Under the pieces are notes generated by a model. It worked only from the letters and a program-made list of their open reading frames with translations, had not been told where the DNA came from and made no database searches. Source: Limosilactobacillus ingluviei DSM 15946 (GTDB taxonomy: Bacteria > Bacillota > Bacilli > Lactobacillales > Lactobacillaceae). Taken from it: a DNA stretch of 64,000 nt. Both the position numbers and the translations under genes were made by a program. How positions within the stretch are numbered: the first letter of the stretch is position 1; the number at the start of each line of letters is the position of its first letter. Positions 31,550 to 41,305 of this stretch are shown piece by piece. Location: positions 1 through 64,000 of the forward strand of contig NZ_AZFK01000018.1 in assembly GCF_001435775.1 (NCBI RefSeq). The letters are read 5' to 3'.

Positions 31550-31742
31550 TCTAAATAATTCCTTCTTTCGTGTTAGTAGCTTTCACCCAACAAGCATTTC
31601 CCTGTTGAGCCGCTTATCCGGGAGTTTCTCTCCCTTTGTATAAGTTAAAGTAAATAAATACTATTTAACCTAAGCGGGGCCACGAACACTAGGAAACATC
31701 ATCATTCCCATGTTTGGCTAATCCTCCTCTTTCTCAAATTAA
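31550..31742 (-). promoter_or_regulatory. Structured leader of pnuC
   Basis: About 190 bases. A strong GAGGAGG precedes a 13-codon frame (MGMMMFPSVRGPA). Then come an ACTCCCGGATAA segment and a CAACA/TGTTG hairpin shortly before the pnuC ribosome site. pnuC genes of Lactobacillales are often under NAD-responsive RNAs; whether this leader matches one was not tested. Confidence 0.4.
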
Positions 31743-31743
31743 A

Positions 31744-31784
31744 GCCGTGCCCAGGAATCAAACCCAGGTCGAATCATTCACGGC
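31744..31784 (-). other. Anticodon-less tRNA-like element (E)
   Basis: Acceptor GCCGTG/CACGGC (6 of 7 pairs), only ten bases in place of the D and anticodon arms, T-arm CTGGG/CCTGG (two G-T pairs) with loop TTTGATT. It begins three bases after the stop codon of the gene at 31787-31960. Confidence 0.5.
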
Positions 31785-31786
31785 GA

Positions 31787-31960
31787 TTAGTACAACACAG
31801 CCATTTCCGGAATGCGACTTGCTAATTCCGCTTTGTATTCCTGGTACAGATCACCGCACCATTTACTAATACCAACGAATTGCAAGTAGTTAAGCATTTC
31901 CAGAATTTCGCTTGTTGATACTTCTGATATATCTGATACATATGATACTTTGTATGACAT
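31787..31960 (-). CDS. Small protein, 57 aa
   Basis: ATG 31960 after GGAAGGGAAACGAA. Helical with an aromatic centre. Unknown. Its 3' end abuts the tRNA-like element. Confidence 0.55.
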   Translation of the reverse strand: MSYKVSYVSDISEVSTSEILEMLNYLQFVGISKWCGDLYQEYKAELASRIPEMAVLY

Positions 31961-32008
31961 TTCGTTTCCCTTCCGCATCCTCCCAGAACACACGCGGGAA
32001 ACCTTATC

Positions 32009-32347
32009 TTACTTGTAGCTGATCTTGAACCCCTTATGGGTCTTAGTAATCCCCTTTAGGCAATTTGCTACAAACTTAGGGTTTAACTTATTGTCCTTAA
32101 TGAACTTCTTGTATTCGTCGCTACCTTCTTCCAATTCGGTCTTAGAATCACCGTTTTGAAAAATGACAGTTTTACCAACAGATTCTTTAGTAACTTTCTC
32201 TGTTTTCTTATCATTATTAAGTTCAGATACCGGTACACTCTCAAATAATTCACCAGTACCTTCATTTTTTAAATCAACATAGGAAACTCCGCCAAACTTG
32301 TACCGATTAACAACGAATACCCGTTGACCCTTGTAGTTTCTCATCAT
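32009..32347 (-). CDS. Hypothetical basic protein, 112 aa
   Basis: ATG after AAAGGAGGTGAGCGC. Strand-rich N-terminus, Lys-rich C-terminus. Overlaps the helicase stop by four bases. Unknown. Confidence 0.6.
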   Translation of the reverse strand: MMRNYKGQRVFVVNRYKFGGVSYVDLKNEGTGELFESVPVSELNNDKKTEKVTKESVGKTVIFQNGDSKTELEEGSDEYKKFIKDNKLNPKFVANCLKGITKTHKGFKISYK

Positions 32348-34593
32348 TCCGCGCTCACCTCCTTTAACATTGACGCTAGGTTGCTATGATGAACTGTTTC
32401 GCTGGTCTTATTAACCGTTGCCTTTAACGTACGCATAGACGTTAAAATGAAGCACTTATTACTACTCCGAGTCATTGCCGTGTAAAGCAATTCCCGACTG
32501 TTCAACATGTATTGGTAAGGTAACATTACAATCACGTTGGGGATGGTAGACCCTTGCGACTTATGAACTGTCATGGCGTATCCCAATTGGATATTCTTAA
32601 CTGTTGCCTTACGAACTAATACGCGTCCAACCCCGTCAAAATTAATGATCATTTCAACGTCAGAAATCTTGCCATCGTTATTCTTTTCAACATTAATCTT
32701 TTCAATCGTCCCAGTGTTTCCGTTGAAGATTGGTAAGATTGTTGACTCATTCTTGGCTGATACGGTCTTGTAGTCATTCGCGGTGTTGAGAACTTTGTCC
32801 CCTTCCCGCAATACATAGCCATACTCTTTGCCAGGGTAGACTTCATATGATTCCTTGACCCCATCATCTGGATTGGCAATCTGTTGGGCAACCCGATTAA
32901 TCTTTAAACAATTTGAAGTAGTTGGCGTAATGATCTGTACGTCACTGATTGGATTGTCCTGCAACAAACTCTTGAATACCTTGTAGGTGGCATCGAACAA
33001 GCGGCTCTCGTCTTCCTCAAATACATATCCCAGGTCACGCTTGCCCCCAACCATCTTCCATGAGTCCTTTGGGCTAACGTTTGGTAACTTACCAACCCGA
33101 TACGTCAATGAGTGAGTAACAATCGCTGATTCCTTAGCCTGCCGGTGAATTTCGTTTAAGGTAACCACTGGTACCACATTGGCATTCACAATATCACGCA
33201 TGACCCCAACCCCAATAGAATCAAGTTGGGCGCTATCACCGATCATGATGAATCTTGCGTGGTCTGGCAATGCTTCGACTAAAGACTCAAACAACTTAAT
33301 ATCAACCATGGAAACTTCGTCCAGGATAACCACATCAAACGGCAATTGGTTCTTCTTGTGGTAACCCATACCCTCTGGCGTCGCTTTAAGAAGCCGGTGG
33401 ATAGTCGACCCTCGCATACCAGTAATTTGACTAAGATTGTCGGCCGCCTTACCAGATAGGGCACATGACGCAATTGATAGGTGATTATGCTTGAACACCT
33501 TAACTACGGCGTTAATGGTTGATGACTTCCCGGAACCAGCAACCCCACGTAGCAGGACAACCTTGGAATCAAGCATGGTCTTAATCCCCTCTAATTGCTT
33601 GGGTGAGTATTCAAACCCTTGGGCTTCTTCCGTGCGCTTGATTGAGTCGTCAATATCCTTCAATTCAAGGGTCGCTTTCCCGTTAAGAATACGAACCAGG
33701 TCATCTGCCACCGTCTGTTCAGCGTTATATAGATACTTTGGCGCGATTCGTGTTTCACCATCACGCTTGAAAACAACGAAGTCCTCACTATCCTTAATCC
33801 AAGTCATGGTCTCGATTACGTCGCAGTCAAAAATCTCTTTGTGTAGATACTTAGTTAAATCATCGGGAGTAATCCAGGAACTACCGCTCATTTCCAGATT
33901 ATCAAAGTAATCCTTAATAAAGGCATGAACCCGCCGAGGATCGTTGGCTGCAAACCCCATCTTTAGCGCCTTGGCGTCGATAGTCTTGAAGCCAATCCCA
34001 CCAATATCCATCAGATCATATGGATTCTTGTTAAGTGTCTTGATCGCGGCTTCGACCGACTTCTTGGCCCGTACAATCTTCCGGGTGGTGCTCATTGTAA
34101 AGCCCCATTTGCCAAAAGCTACATAAGCCGGGCCAAAGTCTTTTTGCGATTCAACGCGGGCCAAGATCTTACTTGCATTCTTAGGGCCGACACCTTTAAT
34201 CTGAATTAACTTTTCCATATCGTTGTCTTCAAAGATTTGCCGTGGGTCATCGTAAGCGTCGTTAATCAGCTCCCCAACATGTGGCATTAACTCTTCTAGC
34301 AACTTCTTAAAATCCGTCACGCCCATATCTTCAATCGGCTTTTCCCGCTTGCTAAACATAAAAACGTATTGCGGACCAAACTTGGGGTCTTCGGCGAACT
34401 TACCCTTGATTATGTAAGTGGTATTAACCATCAGGTCAAAATTACCTTTGAATACCAGGTCACCATATTGGGTGTACTTTGGGTTTCCTTCAAGTACCTC
34501 TTGAACTTCCATCGTAGCGATTGCGAAGCCATTTTCCTCATTCCGATAACGATAATTGACAACGCGACCTTTAAACTCTAATACATCTTCCAT
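32344..34593 (-). CDS. recD2: RecD2-like superfamily 1B helicase
   Basis: 749 residues. N-terminal OB-like and helix-hairpin-helix region (IQIKGVGPKNASKIL, about 95), Walker A GVAGSGKSS (about 350), Walker B VVILDEVSMVD, a mid TrpD-like insertion, motif V AMTVHKSQGSTI and motif VI YTAMTRSSNK. This is the layout of RecD2, a 5'-3' helicase acting without RecBC. Likely part of replication or recombination with the neighbouring proteins. Confidence 0.92.
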   Translation of the reverse strand: MEDVLEFKGRVVNYRYRNEENGFAIATMEVQEVLEGNPKYTQYGDLVFKGNFDLMVNTTYIIKGKFAEDPKFGPQYVFMFSKREKPIEDMGVTDFKKLLEELMPHVGELINDAYDDPRQIFEDNDMEKLIQIKGVGPKNASKILARVESQKDFGPAYVAFGKWGFTMSTTRKIVRAKKSVEAAIKTLNKNPYDLMDIGGIGFKTIDAKALKMGFAANDPRRVHAFIKDYFDNLEMSGSSWITPDDLTKYLHKEIFDCDVIETMTWIKDSEDFVVFKRDGETRIAPKYLYNAEQTVADDLVRILNGKATLELKDIDDSIKRTEEAQGFEYSPKQLEGIKTMLDSKVVLLRGVAGSGKSSTINAVVKVFKHNHLSIASCALSGKAADNLSQITGMRGSTIHRLLKATPEGMGYHKKNQLPFDVVILDEVSMVDIKLFESLVEALPDHARFIMIGDSAQLDSIGVGVMRDIVNANVVPVVTLNEIHRQAKESAIVTHSLTYRVGKLPNVSPKDSWKMVGGKRDLGYVFEEDESRLFDATYKVFKSLLQDNPISDVQIITPTTSNCLKINRVAQQIANPDDGVKESYEVYPGKEYGYVLREGDKVLNTANDYKTVSAKNESTILPIFNGNTGTIEKINVEKNNDGKISDVEMIINFDGVGRVLVRKATVKNIQLGYAMTVHKSQGSTIPNVIVMLPYQYMLNSRELLYTAMTRSSNKCFILTSMRTLKATVNKTSETVHHSNLASMLKEVSAE

Positions 34594-34907
34594 TAGTGAG
34601 CCACCACCGCATTCAGTAGTGCCATTTCATCGCCGTTGTAGGCATCTAACCGCAACGTGCGCGGGTTGTATACCAACACCGTCCGTCCAGCTTCAATCAG
34701 CCGCTTCACATCATCTTCTGGTAGAATCAGTTCACTCTTCAAGACAATGTTAGACGTCGTGTCTGTCCGTTTGTACATCAGATCGTCGCCATCTTTAACC
34801 ATTTCAAATGCTTCGTCGGGCTTAGCGGCGATCAAGAACCCCGTCATGTTAAAATCTCGCTTTAAAGTAAATGTTGTATCGGGCTTACGCCACTCTGATA
34901 AACTCAT
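34593..34907 (-). CDS. Hypothetical protein, 104 aa
   Basis: ATG 34907 after GGGAGGTACTTAAAC. Mixed fold; the stop overlaps the helicase start. Unknown, but in the replication operon. Confidence 0.6.
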   Translation of the reverse strand: MSLSEWRKPDTTFTLKRDFNMTGFLIAAKPDEAFEMVKDGDDLMYKRTDTTSNIVLKSELILPEDDVKRLIEAGRTVLVYNPRTLRLDAYNGDEMALLNAVVAH

Positions 34908-35379
34908 GTTTAAGTACCTCCCTAACGTCAAAACTATCTGGGTGCTTGGTCATGTATTCGACCAGGGTTTCAATATGGCCGCGGTGCATATTGTTATGCT
35001 TCAATACACTAATATTCTTGGCGGCATATGCCGTTCCGTCATCATGCACCCTTACAACGGCATATGATAGACCGTTATATTCGTCAATCTCTTTGTCCAA
35101 ACCAAGCCGTTTAATCCGTTGAACAAACAACTGGTATTTTATATGCATGGCTTGACTGATCTTGTATTTAGGAACTAATCCGCGGTGCAAGTGGTATCTT
35201 ACGGTTGCCTTAAACTCATCGTCGGTAAGTTCCGCCTTCTTTTCGTGCATGAATGTTTTGGCATATTTGTTGCACCAAATTAAATCCGGGTCATCATCTT
35301 TGACCGTTATATACCAGGTTTCACCACCGCGATCTACTAAGTTGTATAGGTGATGATAGAATTCGTTTGATAATGCCAT
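34885..35379 (-). CDS. Hypothetical protein, 164 aa
   Basis: ATG 35379 after AATAGGGGGAATGTT. Mostly helical and basic in the middle. Not recognised. In the replication/recombination operon. Confidence 0.6.
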   Translation of the reverse strand: MALSNEFYHHLYNLVDRGGETWYITVKDDDPDLIWCNKYAKTFMHEKKAELTDDEFKATVRYHLHRGLVPKYKISQAMHIKYQLFVQRIKRLGLDKEIDEYNGLSYAVVRVHDDGTAYAAKNISVLKHNNMHRGHIETLVEYMTKHPDSFDVREVLKHEFIRVA

Positions 35380-35389
35380 AACATTCCCC

Positions 35390-36868
35390 CTATTCAAGAT
35401 CATTGTCGATTTGCGTAATACCAATATCGCGAATCAAGTTCAGCCCACGATCGACTTCTAAAACGATTTGCCAACTGGTGTCCCCTTGACGGTTCTTGTC
35501 CCAGAAAACAACCATATAATCTTTGTCTTCGTCTAAAATAACCCTATGTCTATGTGAATCGTAAACTTTAATGCCTTTGTCTGCCGATTTCTCGGAAGCC
35601 GTAAGCAACCGCGTTAGCATTAATGAGGAAACCACGTCAGTAATGTTCTTAGACATACCAATCATGGATTGATCTAAATACCGTGAGCGGCGATTTGTTT
35701 TGGTCATTTGAGCTGTTACCCAGATATGTACGTTAAGGCTCGAAGCCTTAATAGTGTTGTACAGCTTAACCATATTTTGTTGCATCAGTAGCCATGAGCT
35801 GTCATTAACTCTTGACCCCGTATCGTTATCCATCTTTAACGTGTCTAGAATGAAATACTTAACGTCATACAATCGTGCATACTTCTTAACTAATCGGATT
35901 GTCTTCGCCATCGAGAAATCACTCATGTTAACGAAACGGACCAATCCACTGTTTACCGTATCTTTGAAATGTTGAGCGGCTTCTCTTAGATATTTCCATT
36001 CTTCTTTAGTAAAGTTCCCATCAATAAATCTGGACTTATTAAATCTTACGTCTTTGTGATGGGTATTGATATAAGCTGTAATCAATGCTTGAGCATATCT
36101 TGTCCGCTCTTCTTCGTTTGCGATAATCAGAACAGGCTCTTGATTGCGGATGGACGATTGAATGTGAAGTAACGTTGTTAAGAACGTCTTACCAACCCCG
36201 GAGTTGGCGGCCATCATGGTAATGTTACCCAGGGCTAGACCATGTTGGGTTTCATTCATGAGCGGGCTTTCTAGCGGTAGCCCGGCCGCTTCACCTTCGT
36301 CAGCTTCCTTCAACATGCCGTCCATATCCAGAAACAGATCTTCAACCTTATCGTCGCCCATTTGAGTATCGGCAAACGCTTCGGCAATCTGCCCTTCCAA
36401 AACCTCGTTAAGGTCGGAAATGCTGAGCTTTGAATAGGTATCCCAATGTTTTTCCATTGGCAACCCTAGGTCGACAAGTTTAATCACTACATTGTAGCGT
36501 TGCAATTCCATGTAGTACGATTCAATGTTGCCTTCTTCGACAATCTTCATACCACGGCGAATTGTTTCATAACCGCCATATTTGTTGTAGGTTTCTTTGA
36601 ACTTATCACCCTTGGTATCTACATAAGCCCCAACCGATACGGCGTCGACCACTGTTAGATCTTTTAACTGGACTAGTTCCTTGATCATCTGGTAGTAGAA
36701 TGCCCAGGTAAAGCTCGAAAAGTCGCCAATCTTTAGTTCATAATCATAAAAGTAGTTCGTGTTTTTATAGATACTAAAGATGAATTGACCTTCAATATTC
36801 GATTTTTCATTCAGAATCTTTTGCTTAAATTCTGGTTGATCTTGCTTCTTTACCTGCGCCTTCACCAT
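35390..36868 (-). CDS. DnaB-like replicative helicase ATPase
   Basis: 492 residues. RecA-type core with Walker A ANSGVGKTF (about 222), ANEEE after the next strand (H1a-like), Walker B FILDTLKM (about 336) and WVTAQMTKTNRR (H3-like). The N-terminal half is helical, as in DnaB/gp41 helicases. Probably the replicative helicase of the phage-derived replisome. Confidence 0.85.
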   Translation of the reverse strand: MVKAQVKKQDQPEFKQKILNEKSNIEGQFIFSIYKNTNYFYDYELKIGDFSSFTWAFYYQMIKELVQLKDLTVVDAVSVGAYVDTKGDKFKETYNKYGGYETIRRGMKIVEEGNIESYYMELQRYNVVIKLVDLGLPMEKHWDTYSKLSISDLNEVLEGQIAEAFADTQMGDDKVEDLFLDMDGMLKEADEGEAAGLPLESPLMNETQHGLALGNITMMAANSGVGKTFLTTLLHIQSSIRNQEPVLIIANEEERTRYAQALITAYINTHHKDVRFNKSRFIDGNFTKEEWKYLREAAQHFKDTVNSGLVRFVNMSDFSMAKTIRLVKKYARLYDVKYFILDTLKMDNDTGSRVNDSSWLLMQQNMVKLYNTIKASSLNVHIWVTAQMTKTNRRSRYLDQSMIGMSKNITDVVSSLMLTRLLTASEKSADKGIKVYDSHRHRVILDEDKDYMVVFWDKNRQGDTSWQIVLEVDRGLNLIRDIGITQIDNDLE

Positions 36869-36889
36869 ATCTACCAGTGGAACCCCCTA

Positions 36890-37177
36890 TTACATACCTT
36901 TGTGACTGATGATCATATATGCCTTTTCTTCGGCGATCATCTTGTTAATTTCGTCTACCGTGAATAACTGGAACACGCTGTCACGCAAGTAGTATTCTTC
37001 TAATTCATCGAAGAAATCACTCACTAGCTGTTCATATTCACCTTCAAATTCATCTAAGATAGATTCAATAATTGCCACCTTAGAATCCGATCGCGTAATT
37101 CCTTGGTACCCAAAACAAGCCAATAGCAATTCCTTGTTTTGTTCGATACCTCTATCAATTAATTCAATTCTTCTCAT
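36890..37177 (-). CDS. Hypothetical acidic helical protein, 95 aa
   Basis: Entirely helical and acidic (pattern FEGEYEQLVSDFFDELEEY). Between the helicase and a zinc protein in the replication operon; perhaps a loader or regulator, but nothing proves it. Confidence 0.6.
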   Translation of the reverse strand: MRRIELIDRGIEQNKELLLACFGYQGITRSDSKVAIIESILDEFEGEYEQLVSDFFDELEEYYLRDSVFQLFTVDEINKMIAEEKAYMIISHKGM

Positions 37178-37813
37178 TTAATCTAGTACCACTCGTCGCT
37201 TACCAGTCCCTTTCCGCTTGTAAGTCTGAGCCGTGGTAACGACTTCTGGCTTCCTTTCTTCTACTCGTTTTTCTACTCTCTTGTTCTGCCGATCAACCTT
37301 ATCAAGTCGGGCTTGGACGTCATTAATGTGGTTAAACAAGATAGCCATAATGTAATTGACTTTACGCTTGAAGCCGTAGTTTCCTTCCCCGAAGTCCTTA
37401 TTCATTACTGCCCGTTGAATCTGAACTGAGCAATATTTCATAGTGATCAAAATCGTGCGGTAGGAATAACCAGCTTTAATCGTCATCGTCTTGGCCCCGT
37501 ATGGATTCTTTAAACCAACCCGCAATCCTCTTAAACAGATGGCCGCATATTTGTCCATTGGCCGTGATTCGTCAATACCCATTAGCTTAGTCTTGAAGTA
37601 TTGGTAACAAGCGTCCCAGTCACTTCTTTCTTCTTTAACCAGTTGCTCATCATGACGTTCGTCACGGTATTTCTTTAAACAGTCAAAGTGGAATTGACGC
37701 TCATAAAACGTGGGGTCTTTTCTACTTCGCTGATCAATTGAAGCCGTGACTGCTTCCTCAACCGTCAATGACTTCCCACAATATGCACATTTCAAAAATG
37801 CTTGTCGTTCCAC
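37178..37813 (-). CDS. Zinc-finger-bearing replication-operon protein
   Basis: 211 residues. N-terminal CAYCGKSL and HFDCLKKY form a likely zinc site (residues 9-48), then a helical domain and a very basic C-terminus (KRKGTGKRRV). Phage replication operons often carry such primase-associated or loader proteins; unproven here. Confidence 0.65.
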   Translation of the reverse strand: MERQAFLKCAYCGKSLTVEEAVTASIDQRSRKDPTFYERQFHFDCLKKYRDERHDEQLVKEERSDWDACYQYFKTKLMGIDESRPMDKYAAICLRGLRVGLKNPYGAKTMTIKAGYSYRTILITMKYCSVQIQRAVMNKDFGEGNYGFKRKVNYIMAILFNHINDVQARLDKVDRQNKRVEKRVEERKPEVVTTAQTYKRKGTGKRRVVLD

Positions 37814-37822
37814 TTTTCCCTC

Positions 37823-39085
37823 CTAAAGAGTTACCTTTTGAATTTCAAATCCTGTGTCGCTGATTAATACAACGCCTTGCGACCGACTAGACTTCCGCCC
37901 AAGCCGTACCGAGTAATCATCCATGCCTTTGATCGAGCCAAACGTTACCTGGAATCGGTTGTTGCTTACTTCCGTCATATTAAAATGGTGTACGTGGCCA
38001 CCAATCACGGCATCGTAATGCTTATTATGCTGTTCGCCTAGTTCCGCCAGGGTTGATAGCTTCTTCAAGTTGTTTCGATCGCCGTGGACAAATGCAAAGT
38101 TAAATCCACGGTCTTCTAAGTCGGTAAAGTACCCATCAGTTGGAATGTAATCAACGTCAGAACCAGATAATTCAATCCACATTTGAATAATGTAGTTGCT
38201 GATATTTACGGCGTGGTCGGCGTTTAAATTACTATTCTTATCACCTTGCATACGATCATGATTACCAGCGATACCACGGTAACTAACCAACTCAACATGG
38301 TCGCGAATGCCCTGGATAAACATAATGATCAACTTCGTCACGTGTACAATTTGTTCCGATAACGTTTCTTCGGAATCATATAGGTTTTGATTGCGCATAT
38401 AAGCATGTTCAATCAAATCCCCTAGGTTGACGATTTCGACCTTAGCAACGTTATGCTTCTTGATCAGGTTAATCACCTTGTTTAAGTAATTAACCATCAA
38501 ATCTTCTACCACTTCCGTTGAGTAGTAGTTTTCCGGAATATCAACATGGGCACCGTAATGAATGTCAGACAGGCAAACCACCATATCGTTATCTTCTTCG
38601 TTGTCCATGTCGGGTAAGATAACCCGGTTGTCGGCTTCAATGAATGCCGTGTCACGAATAGCATTAGCAATTTCTTCGATTAAAACCATATCCTTGTTGG
38701 TCTCACGAATCATCTTGCGCAACTTCCGTGCTTCTTCCTGGTTTTCTAACTTCAGACTATTCAAGCGGCCAATCTCACCGCGGATAGCTTCCAACTTAGA
38801 ATTGGCAACCAAGTTTCTTTGTTCTTCCACCGTTGGCAACTCACCGATTGCCGCCTGGTACCGTTTAACTAACCCCCGGTAATTTTCGTTAGTATCGCTA
38901 TCGTCAAAACCAGCTTCTTGCATCATTTGACGGTGCTTAGTCCATGAGCAACGGTGAGTTGGGGATGTCTTTTGTAATTCCTTCTTAATCTCTACCGCGG
39001 TTTCTAGGTGTTCTTCTGACACGTAGACCTTTTCGCCACGTCGATTAAGGTATGATAATCTCGCCTCGATTATACTAACCTCCAA
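37823..39085 (-). CDS. Calcineurin-like metallophosphoesterase (SbcD/Mre11-like)
   Basis: 420 residues. The C-terminal 270 carry all five metal motifs: LSDIHYG, NLGDLIEH, GIAGNHDR, VHGDRN and IGGHVHH. The first 150 residues are a helical, coiled-coil-rich extension. No SbcC partner adjoins. It may process DNA ends for the annealing protein nearby. Confidence 0.88.
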   Translation of the reverse strand: MEVSIIEARLSYLNRRGEKVYVSEEHLETAVEIKKELQKTSPTHRCSWTKHRQMMQEAGFDDSDTNENYRGLVKRYQAAIGELPTVEEQRNLVANSKLEAIRGEIGRLNSLKLENQEEARKLRKMIRETNKDMVLIEEIANAIRDTAFIEADNRVILPDMDNEEDNDMVVCLSDIHYGAHVDIPENYYSTEVVEDLMVNYLNKVINLIKKHNVAKVEIVNLGDLIEHAYMRNQNLYDSEETLSEQIVHVTKLIIMFIQGIRDHVELVSYRGIAGNHDRMQGDKNSNLNADHAVNISNYIIQMWIELSGSDVDYIPTDGYFTDLEDRGFNFAFVHGDRNNLKKLSTLAELGEQHNKHYDAVIGGHVHHFNMTEVSNNRFQVTFGSIKGMDDYSVRLGRKSSRSQGVVLISDTGFEIQKVTL

Positions 39086-39094
39086 CTCAATATT

Positions 39095-39180
39095 ATTTTA
39101 ATGTAGTATGTATATATGTAGATCTATATACTAATGCAGGCATATAGACCCTACATTAATTTAATAATTATGTTTTATGT
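39095..39180 (-). other. Long AT-rich hairpin between MPE and Sak4-like genes
   Basis: Outer stem TTAATGTAG/CTACATTAA and an inner CTATAT/ATATAG stem across the 95-base gap. It may be a regulatory hairpin or protein site; no T-run for termination. Confidence 0.4.
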
Positions 39181-40127
39181 TAAGCCATCAATTCGAGAAC
39201 TTTCTTTTGGGTTGCGGTGTCCATACCCTTGAAAGTCTTCTTGCCGGTAGCCTTTTCGACTTCTGCCATAAACTCTTCTCGTTCATCGGCTGCCAAGTCC
39301 ATGTAGTAGTTCTTGACCCGTTCTTCAAATGACAACTTCCCATCAACCTCTTGTTGGTATGCCATTTCTGATTCCTTGGTGGAAGCGATAAAGTCTTTTT
39401 CTAACGTTGCCCCTTGATTTTGCTTACTTGCAATTGCCTTTGCCCAATTTTCGTAACTTGGGTTTTCAATCTTATCATCAGGCTTGTAAGTCTTAGTACG
39501 GTCTTTCTTAACGATTGCGTAGTGCTTACCGTTTTCGACAACTAGTTGAAGAACAACGTCATAGTCGTATTCGGACTTCTTTTGCATGTCGGCCCCATCG
39601 CCAACCTTAACCCGAGTACCATTCCCCAAGTCTTCCATGATGTCCTTGTTCTGAGCAACGGACACAACGTTAATACCCTTGGAAGCTAATTGAATCTTTA
39701 GGTTTTGCAATGCCTTGGCCTTGTTACCAATTTGCCCCCATGACCGTTGTGATAGATTAGCGTCTAATACGTTGCGCTTGTTTCTCAAAGCACGATTTTC
39801 TTCAACCTTAAGCAACGCTTCCTTTAGGTTTTCGTAGACCTTGGTTTCTGAGTCGATAACCAGAGTCTCAAATTCGTCATCTACTCGACCCTTAATCATA
39901 TCGGTCAACACTTTGTCCAGAGTGTTGTACGATTGGGTATCAACAACACCAACGATATTCTTTCCTTCGTCAGTACCTTCGTACCAACCAACCCCATCTT
40001 CACTGTCCAAAACTAAGGACTTTGGAAAACTTAAGGCCATCACGGTCTTACCAGTGCCGGAAGCACCACTAATTAAAATCTTCAAACCCTTTTTGCGTGC
40101 GCCAGGTTTACGATATGGAAATGACAT
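39180..40127 (-). CDS. Sak4-like RecA-fold annealing ATPase
   Basis: 315 residues. Short RecA fold with Walker A SGASGTGKT (about 20) and Walker B LVIDSETKV (about 92), followed by the NKAKALQNLKIQL and VSVAQNKDI regions typical of phage nucleotide-binding/Sak4 proteins. Such proteins catalyse single-strand annealing with a partner SSB. The neighbour at 40145 is a likely partner. Confidence 0.85.
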   Translation of the reverse strand: MSFPYRKPGARKKGLKILISGASGTGKTVMALSFPKSLVLDSEDGVGWYEGTDEGKNIVGVVDTQSYNTLDKVLTDMIKGRVDDEFETLVIDSETKVYENLKEALLKVEENRALRNKRNVLDANLSQRSWGQIGNKAKALQNLKIQLASKGINVVSVAQNKDIMEDLGNGTRVKVGDGADMQKKSEYDYDVVLQLVVENGKHYAIVKKDRTKTYKPDDKIENPSYENWAKAIASKQNQGATLEKDFIASTKESEMAYQQEVDGKLSFEERVKNYYMDLAADEREEFMAEVEKATGKKTFKGMDTATQKKVLELMA

Positions 40128-40144
40128 TTAATACCCCTTTTCTT

Positions 40145-41305
40145 TTAGCTGAACATTGCGTTAATGTCGTCTTCAAAACTAGTAGTTACGTTTTCGTCTT
40201 TAGATTCAGTTGATTTTGCTGTTTCATCTTCTGGTGGAAACGGATCATCAACTTCTTCGTCGTCCATGATGGCTTGCAAGAATACCAATGCTTCTGGTGC
40301 ATACTTGTCTTCCATCATCAATTCCGGTTGACCGTTATTCCGGCGCAACATAGGGCGGACCAATACAGTTTCACGTACCCGATTGCCACCAATCGTCATT
40401 TGCTTTTCTGCCGCTTCTTCGGTCATAAAACCAAGCTTGATTAATTCCTTCAAGTCGTCAGAAAGTTCAACGTTACCGGTAGATTCTTCGTAACCATCAA
40501 CCAGGTCACATAACAAGGACAATTCACGGACAACGTCTTCGTCAGTAAGCAGGAACCGCTTAACGATAGCCTTACGCTTGTCCATGTTTTCATCGGTTGC
40601 CTTCAATACAAATTGTTGTGGGAAAGCCAACGTCTTCTTAATTTGCTTTCCTTCATGCTTCCCAACGTATTGTGGGACGTAAGCATTAACAACCAATTGC
40701 TTCTTTTCTTCTAATTGGTCTTCCCAATCACTATCAACCGAGGTGTTGTCAATCAGGTATGTTTGACTCAGTTGAGCAGAAGGTTTGCGATCTTCGTTTT
40801 CGTCTAAAGCAACGGTTGTCATGTTAAAACTCCGTTGGATCTGGCCATTGTAGTGGCGGTATTCCACGTCACCACCTATGTAAACTTGTTGCCCGTCCTT
40901 GAGGTGATCTGCCATGTAAGTGATGGCGTCAAATTCACTCAAGAATTTCTTTTCAATTAACTTGCCATCAGCGTCCTTTTCCAGGCGAACCTTGACGAAT
41001 GACCGATCAGCAATGTTTTCCAAGATATTTTCGTTCGTACGCAAATCCCAGTTAACTTCAATTGGGTCGTTGTCGGTGTTTCGTGCGTAAATTACAGGCT
41101 TCTTCGGTGAGTACCCACCCATCATTTGCACGTAGATCGTATTGTTATCACCAACTGAGACCGGGAAGGAAACACGCTTGTACGTGTATCCGGAAGCAGC
41201 CTTAACGGCATCAGTTGGGAAAGTATCGGCGCTAATGGACACCTTGCCATAGGCACTAAATCTTGAAACGCCACTGCGTAATTCAGTTTCTAAATTATTT
41301 TGCAT
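40145..41305 (-). CDS. Putative ssDNA-binding protein with acidic tail
   Basis: 386 residues from ATG 41305 (GGAGGAATCATCACAGA upstream). Strand-rich N-terminal part with aromatic residues (OB-like), a helical centre, and a long acidic tail ending FEDDINAMFS, similar in form to the acidic tip of SSBs. Position next to a Sak4-like protein supports ssDNA binding (inference). Confidence 0.65.
   Translation of the reverse strand: MQNNLETELRSGVSRFSAYGKVSISADTFPTDAVKAASGYTYKRVSFPVSVGDNNTIYVQMMGGYSPKKPVIYARNTDNDPIEVNWDLRTNENILENIADRSFVKVRLEKDADGKLIEKKFLSEFDAITYMADHLKDGQQVYIGGDVEYRHYNGQIQRSFNMTTVALDENEDRKPSAQLSQTYLIDNTSVDSDWEDQLEEKKQLVVNAYVPQYVGKHEGKQIKKTLAFPQQFVLKATDENMDKRKAIVKRFLLTDEDVVRELSLLCDLVDGYEESTGNVELSDDLKELIKLGFMTEEAAEKQMTIGGNRVRETVLVRPMLRRNNGQPELMMEDKYAPEALVFLQAIMDDEEVDDPFPPEDETAKSTESKDENVTTSFEDDINAMFS

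Noticed and set aside
33491-33910. 139-codon plus frame opposite the helicase
   Set aside because: Shadow of the RecD2-like gene, which has complete helicase motifs.
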